DNA from: Anaerobacillus sp.
GTDB lineage: Bacteria; Bacillota; Bacilli; Bacillales_H; Anaerobacillaceae
Assembly (NCBI GenBank): GCA_007120055.1
Contig: SKOL01000538.1
Location: forward strand, 1-18,066
Length of the DNA: 18,066 nucleotides
Direction of reading: 5' to 3'
Numbering within the stretch: position 1 is the first letter of the stretch; each line of letters opens with the position of its first letter. Below, in pieces: positions 15,815 through 18,066 of this stretch. Under the pieces are notes generated by a model, which saw only the letters and a list, made by a program, of their open reading frames with translations, was not told where the DNA came from and searched no databases. The position numbers and the translations under genes were made by a program.

Positions 15815-16606
15815 ATGTATTTAGTTGGTTTTTATTCTCCGAAAGCAAAATCAGGTGTAACTGAATTGTCTTTATCAGTTTACGATTGGCTTAAAGCGAA
15901 CACAACTTTATCTGCTGCATTTATATCGTATGGCGAATTAAAAAAAGAAGAGACATCTAATGAACTTGTTCATGAGTTTGCAAAACTAACATTGGCAGAA
16001 CAAAAGCGTAAAGTGAAAAACATGAAAAAAGAGTACGATATTATTATTTATGACGCCTCAAGTCAACTTTCTGAAGGCGTTTTAAAACTATTACCAATCG
16101 TTGACCGTCTGTTTGTTGTCGGTGAAGAGCATAAAGAGTTTGCGATAAAGCTTCATCAGATCATTAAGTTAAATAAAATATTTGATAAACGTGTAAAAAA
16201 TTTTATTACCCATCTTCAAGGAAGTAAAACGTTTATTATCCAAGAAAATGAAGGCCACGTTATCGGCTTTAGTCATTCAAAAAAAGAAACAAATGACATC
16301 GGGCAAATGATTTATACAGATTATGTGACGTACTATATTAACCAAAAATTAATTGAAGAAAATGAAAAAATCTTTAAGAAAATTAAACGGATCCCTAAAG
16401 AAGAGTTGTTTAAAGGGTTGTATGAGCTAGGTATTGATTTCGAAAAAGCGCTGTTATTCCAGAAATACGTTATTTTACGAGAAGCGCTAGGTCAAAATTA
16501 TAATGAAGCATTAGAAGTACTTTTTCCATTTTTGATTAATAACTCATTCGAAGAGCTATTAGAAAAGTTTAAAATTGAAATATCCTTTATTACAAAGCTA
16601 AAATAA
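15815..16606 (+). CDS. MinD/ParA-fold protein with degenerate P-loop
   Basis: A 263-residue protein whose N-terminal half follows the deviant-Walker (SIMIBI) ATPase plan. A first strand and loop, MYLVGFYSPKAKSGVTELSL, occupies the position of the family's KGGVGKTT loop but has no GK(T/S). A helix follows, then KKEYDIIIYDASS at 71-83, the Walker B-like strand, and VDRLFVVGEE at 96-105. It could be a pseudo-ATPase. Residues about 165-263 are helical, charged and unlike MinD. The ATG at 15815 is chosen because AGGTGA stands five bases before it; the GTG at 15806 lies inside that site. No partner ParB-like gene or target is adjacent, and the role is unknown. The upstream 290 bases hold the putative RNA. 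Confidence 0.75.
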   Translation: MYLVGFYSPKAKSGVTELSLSVYDWLKANTTLSAAFISYGELKKEETSNELVHEFAKLTLAEQKRKVKNMKKEYDIIIYDASSQLSEGVLKLLPIVDRLFVVGEEHKEFAIKLHQIIKLNKIFDKRVKNFITHLQGSKTFIIQENEGHVIGFSHSKKETNDIGQMIYTDYVTYYINQKLIEENEKIFKKIKRIPKEELFKGLYELGIDFEKALLFQKYVILREALGQNYNEALEVLFPFLINNSFEELLEKFKIEISFITKLK

Positions 16607-16705
16607 CTAATTCTGTAGGATGCAGAAAATTGTGAGACATTTCATTTAAAAGTTCATTGATTTTTCACTTTTAGTGTTTGTTTTCAAGATTATATTCGGT
16701 TAACT

Positions 16706-16802
16706 TTTAAATAAATGGTAATGATTGTAATACGAAGCTCTTGATCACCGTCGTATACCTCCAGCAAAGAGTTTAAAATCAAGAGCTTTACATTTATTTA
16801 AA
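16706..16802. repeat. Nested inverted repeat, first of the 16.7-17.1 kb hairpin array
   Basis: The inner arms AAGCTCTTGAT (16735-16745) and ATCAAGAGCTT (16778-16788) match perfectly. The outer arms TTTAAATAAATG (16706-16717) and CATTTATTTAAA (16791-16802) also match perfectly, leaving 17 unpaired bases on the left and two on the right. It may terminate the MinD-like gene about 100-180 bases upstream, but no clean T-run follows. Confidence 0.75.
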
Positions 16803-16818
16803 TATAATTAGTGTGTAA

Positions 16819-16931
16819 TGAATTTCATAATTCAATATTATCGCCACTAAGATCAATATATAGTTGCGTCAAAACCATTCGCAAACTATATATTGCATGA
16901 TGTGACTCATTTTTGGTAATTATGAAATTCA
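16819..16931. repeat. Nested inverted repeat, second of the array
   Basis: The outer arms TGAATTTCATAATT (16819-16832) and AATTATGAAATTCA (16918-16931) are a perfect 14-base match. Nested inside, CAATATATAGTTGCG (16854-16868) pairs with 16880-16895, 15 pairs with one bulged A and an 11-base loop. Outside the arms, no target-site duplication was identified. Confidence 0.8.
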
Positions 16932-16936
16932 CTCGG

Positions 16937-16974
16937 TTGAAGATTTAAAAATGTAATATTCAAAGAATCTTCAA
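16937..16974. repeat. Inverted repeat, third of the array
   Basis: TTGAAGATT (16937-16945) and AATCTTCAA (16966-16974) are a perfect 9-base match around a 20-base loop. It begins six bases after the previous repeat ends. Confidence 0.65.
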
Positions 16975-17045
16975 AATGACCAATCTCTGAATGTTACCCC
17001 TTTTACATAAGATACAGTACAGGAGGATCCCCCTTTTATATACTT

Positions 17046-17092
17046 GCGGAGGTGGCTAGTTTTTATTTTGATAAAGAGTAGCCAGTCTCCGC
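17046..17092. repeat. G+C-richer inverted repeat, fourth of the array
   Basis: GCGGAGGTGGCTA (17046-17058) pairs with 17079-17092, which reads TAGCCAGTCTCCGC, giving 13 pairs with one G-T and one bulged G. It is stronger than its A/T-rich surroundings and lies just before the terminator at 17104. Together, 16607-17280 has no gene that I can support. Confidence 0.75.
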
Positions 17093-17103
17093 CACAACCA
17101 GGT

Positions 17104-17130
17104 AGCACTTGCTGATTAGCAGTGCTTTTT
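17104..17130 (+). terminator. Rho-independent terminator ending the hairpin array
   Basis: AGCACT-T-GCT (17104-17113) pairs with AGCAGTGCT (17118-17126) across a GATT loop with one bulged T, followed by a T-run to 17130. No recognised gene ends nearby (the last stop is about 500 bases upstream), so it suggests that an untranslated transcript crosses this region. Confidence 0.8.
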
Positions 17131-17280
17131 ATCGGCTCTTAGTGAGCTCAGTACAAAAATATTCCTTTATAATTACTTCCATCATATTATTTATCAAATT
17201 TATTAATAAAAATTTAGCACATAAAAGGAACGATTTTTTTATAGGTGAATATCATGTATTCAAAAGGAGATGATTAAAAA

Positions 17281-17646
17281 ATGACTTTAGGAAGACATGA
17301 TTATTACAGCAACTTACAGACTTTGCATGATGACTGCCAAAGACACTTGAATTATCACGTTACTTTAACGATGGCTGATGGTACTACACTTGATGGGATT
17401 ATTGAACATGTAGATATGGATCGCATTACTGTGTTGGTTGGTGAGGATGTAATGGAGCGAGAAAGTGAAAATGAAAATGCTTCTGATGAGCGACAATATT
17501 ATGGGTTTGGTTATGGGCGACCTAGAAGAAGGTTTCGACGTTTTAGACGTCGTCAATTTCCGCTAGCTTCATTAGCTGCATTAGCCCTATTACCTTACAT
17601 TATCCCACCAGCACCATACCCGTATCCTTATTATCCTTTTTATTGA
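17281..17646 (+). CDS. LSm-like small protein with Arg-rich and Pro/Tyr-rich tail
   Basis: A 121-residue protein. Residues about 24-54, HVTLTMADGTTLDGIIEHVD then RITVLV, have the strand pattern and G/D positions of an Sm/LSm fold, as in Hfq-like proteins. An acidic linker (55-70) leads to an Arg-rich stretch at 80-91 (PRRRFRRFRRR), a hydrophobic stretch ASLAALALLPYIIPP at 96-110, and a tail made of Pro, Tyr and Phe. The ATG at 17281 follows AAAGGAGATGA. The gene is monocistronic, ending at the terminator at 17748. Similar small proteins with this tail are, from memory, common in Bacillaceae but uncharacterised. The Arg stretch may bind nucleic acid or phospholipid, and the tail recalls spore-surface proteins; both are inference. 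Confidence 0.85.
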   Translation: MTLGRHDYYSNLQTLHDDCQRHLNYHVTLTMADGTTLDGIIEHVDMDRITVLVGEDVMERESENENASDERQYYGFGYGRPRRRFRRFRRRQFPLASLAALALLPYIIPPAPYPYPYYPFY

Positions 17647-17747
17647 GGGTATCAAAGGAAAGAGGGTAACAGAAATTAGTATTTCTTTTTTAGTTAATGG
17701 ATGAATGTTGTTAAACATACAGTGGTTCTTATTAATAGTAACTGGTA

Positions 17748-17778
17748 AGCGATTGTTCAATACGAACAGTCGCTTTTT
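17748..17778 (+). terminator. Rho-independent terminator after the LSm-like gene
   Basis: AGCGATTGTTC (17748-17758) pairs with GAACAGTCGCT (17764-17774), 11 pairs with one G-T and a five-base loop, followed by a T-run. Confidence 0.9.
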
Positions 17779-17822
17779 AATGAAATATTAGAACAATAGT
17801 GAATGACATAACTTATACCCGT

Positions 17823-17851
17823 TTGTCTAGATTAATTAGCTTTTTTATACA
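17823..17851 (+). promoter_or_regulatory. Candidate SigA promoter for the LysM protein gene
   Basis: TTGTCT at 17823-17828, a 17-base spacer, and TATACA at 17846-17851. The expected start of transcription near 17858 leaves a leader of about 37 bases before the ATG at 17895. Confidence 0.55.
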
Positions 17852-17894
17852 CTTTGGTTAAAAGGTTATAGTGAGAGGAGCAAGTGAAAAAGAA

Positions 17895-18066
17895 ATGTTA
17901 TATGTCATACAGCAAGGGGACACTTTAGTTACAATCGCTAATAGATTTAACGTTGGTATAGAGGAGATTCTAAATGCAAATGTTCTTTGTAGTCCAGACT
18001 TGATCGTTCCCGGATACCTATTAATCATTCCTGATCCAAATATCCCATTGCCGAAAGCTGGTGTGA
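17895..18066 (+). CDS. LysM-domain protein, 3' end outside window
   Basis: The first 57 residues are visible. MLYVIQQGDTLVTIANRF then GIEEILNANV and PGYLLIIPDP form a complete LysM module, a peptidoglycan or chitin-oligomer binding fold common in spore-coat, cortex-lytic and cell-wall proteins. There is no signal peptide before it, which fits a spore-coat or intracellularly assembled protein, although the rest is not visible. The ATG at 17895 lies 14 bases after AGAGGAG, longer than usual. An in-frame GTG at 17871 is an alternative but would sit almost at the predicted transcription start. The catalytic or other C-terminal domain is beyond the window. Confidence 0.85.
   Translation, partial: MLYVIQQGDTLVTIANRFNVGIEEILNANVLCSPDLIVPGYLLIIPDPNIPLPKAGV

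Noticed and set aside
17020..17115. Possible tiny gene after AGGAGG at 17020-17026
   Set aside because: The only start is a TTG about 18 bases away giving about 23 codons, and the sequence forms the 17046-17092 hairpin instead.
17158..17191. Possible SigE/SigK promoter (AATATT and CATATTAT) before the LSm-like gene
   Set aside because: The spacing of 19 bases is too long and the -10 has two mismatches.

Overview
The window reads as a chromosomal segment from a low-G+C endospore-forming Firmicute of the Bacillaceae type. Support for this comes from strong AGGAGG-type ribosome binding sites, some GTG and TTG starts, tightly overlapping operons, a YIEGIA/capping pair known from spore formers, and Bacillus-style puc/xdh and cob gene orders. 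No rRNA, tRNA, phage gene, transposase or CRISPR array was found. All identifications come from reading motifs; no database was searched.

Layout. (1) 1-3321, plus strand: the nucleotide-loop end of cobalamin synthesis, namely CobD-like aminotransferase (5' end outside the window), CobU, CobS, CobC-type phosphatase and a second, shorter CobU-like protein. All are joined by overlapping stops and starts. A hairpin at 3393-3436 separates them from the convergent genes that follow. (2) 3478-6760, minus strand: YIEGIA membrane protein, its small capping subunit, and a large HPII-type catalase, spaced as one operon. (3) 6864-8482, minus strand: an XdhC/PucA-like maturation factor and a MobA/PucB-like nucleotidyltransferase, which prepare the molybdenum cofactor. 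(4) 8634-13237, plus strand, divergent from (3): a three-subunit molybdenum hydroxylase of the xanthine dehydrogenase family (Mo subunit, FAD subunit, 2Fe-2S subunit), followed by a BASS-family transporter. The usual catalytic Glu of xanthine dehydrogenases is Val here, so the substrate is uncertain. (5) 13238-14775: a cluster of hairpins, then a membrane-anchored PAS-GGDEF diguanylate cyclase with an intact inhibitory site. (6) 14776-18066: an accessory-looking stretch of small orphan genes. It holds a 128-residue unknown protein, a stretch folding like a structured RNA, a MinD/ParA-fold protein with a broken P-loop, about 670 bases without a gene but full of inverted repeats, an LSm-like protein with an Arg-rich and Pro/Tyr-rich tail, and the beginning of a LysM protein.

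How the genes work together. Regions 3 and 4 form one functional unit in which the minus-strand pair makes and inserts the cofactor used by the plus-strand enzyme, and the transporter probably moves its substrate or product. Region 1 makes the lower loop of B12. Region 2 may be a sporulation operon that also supplies a catalase.

I see no clearly new multi-gene system. The most promising leads are the putative RNA at 15550-15735, the hairpin array at 16706-17130, the Val-substituted molybdenum hydroxylase with its transporter, and the P-loop-less MinD-like protein.
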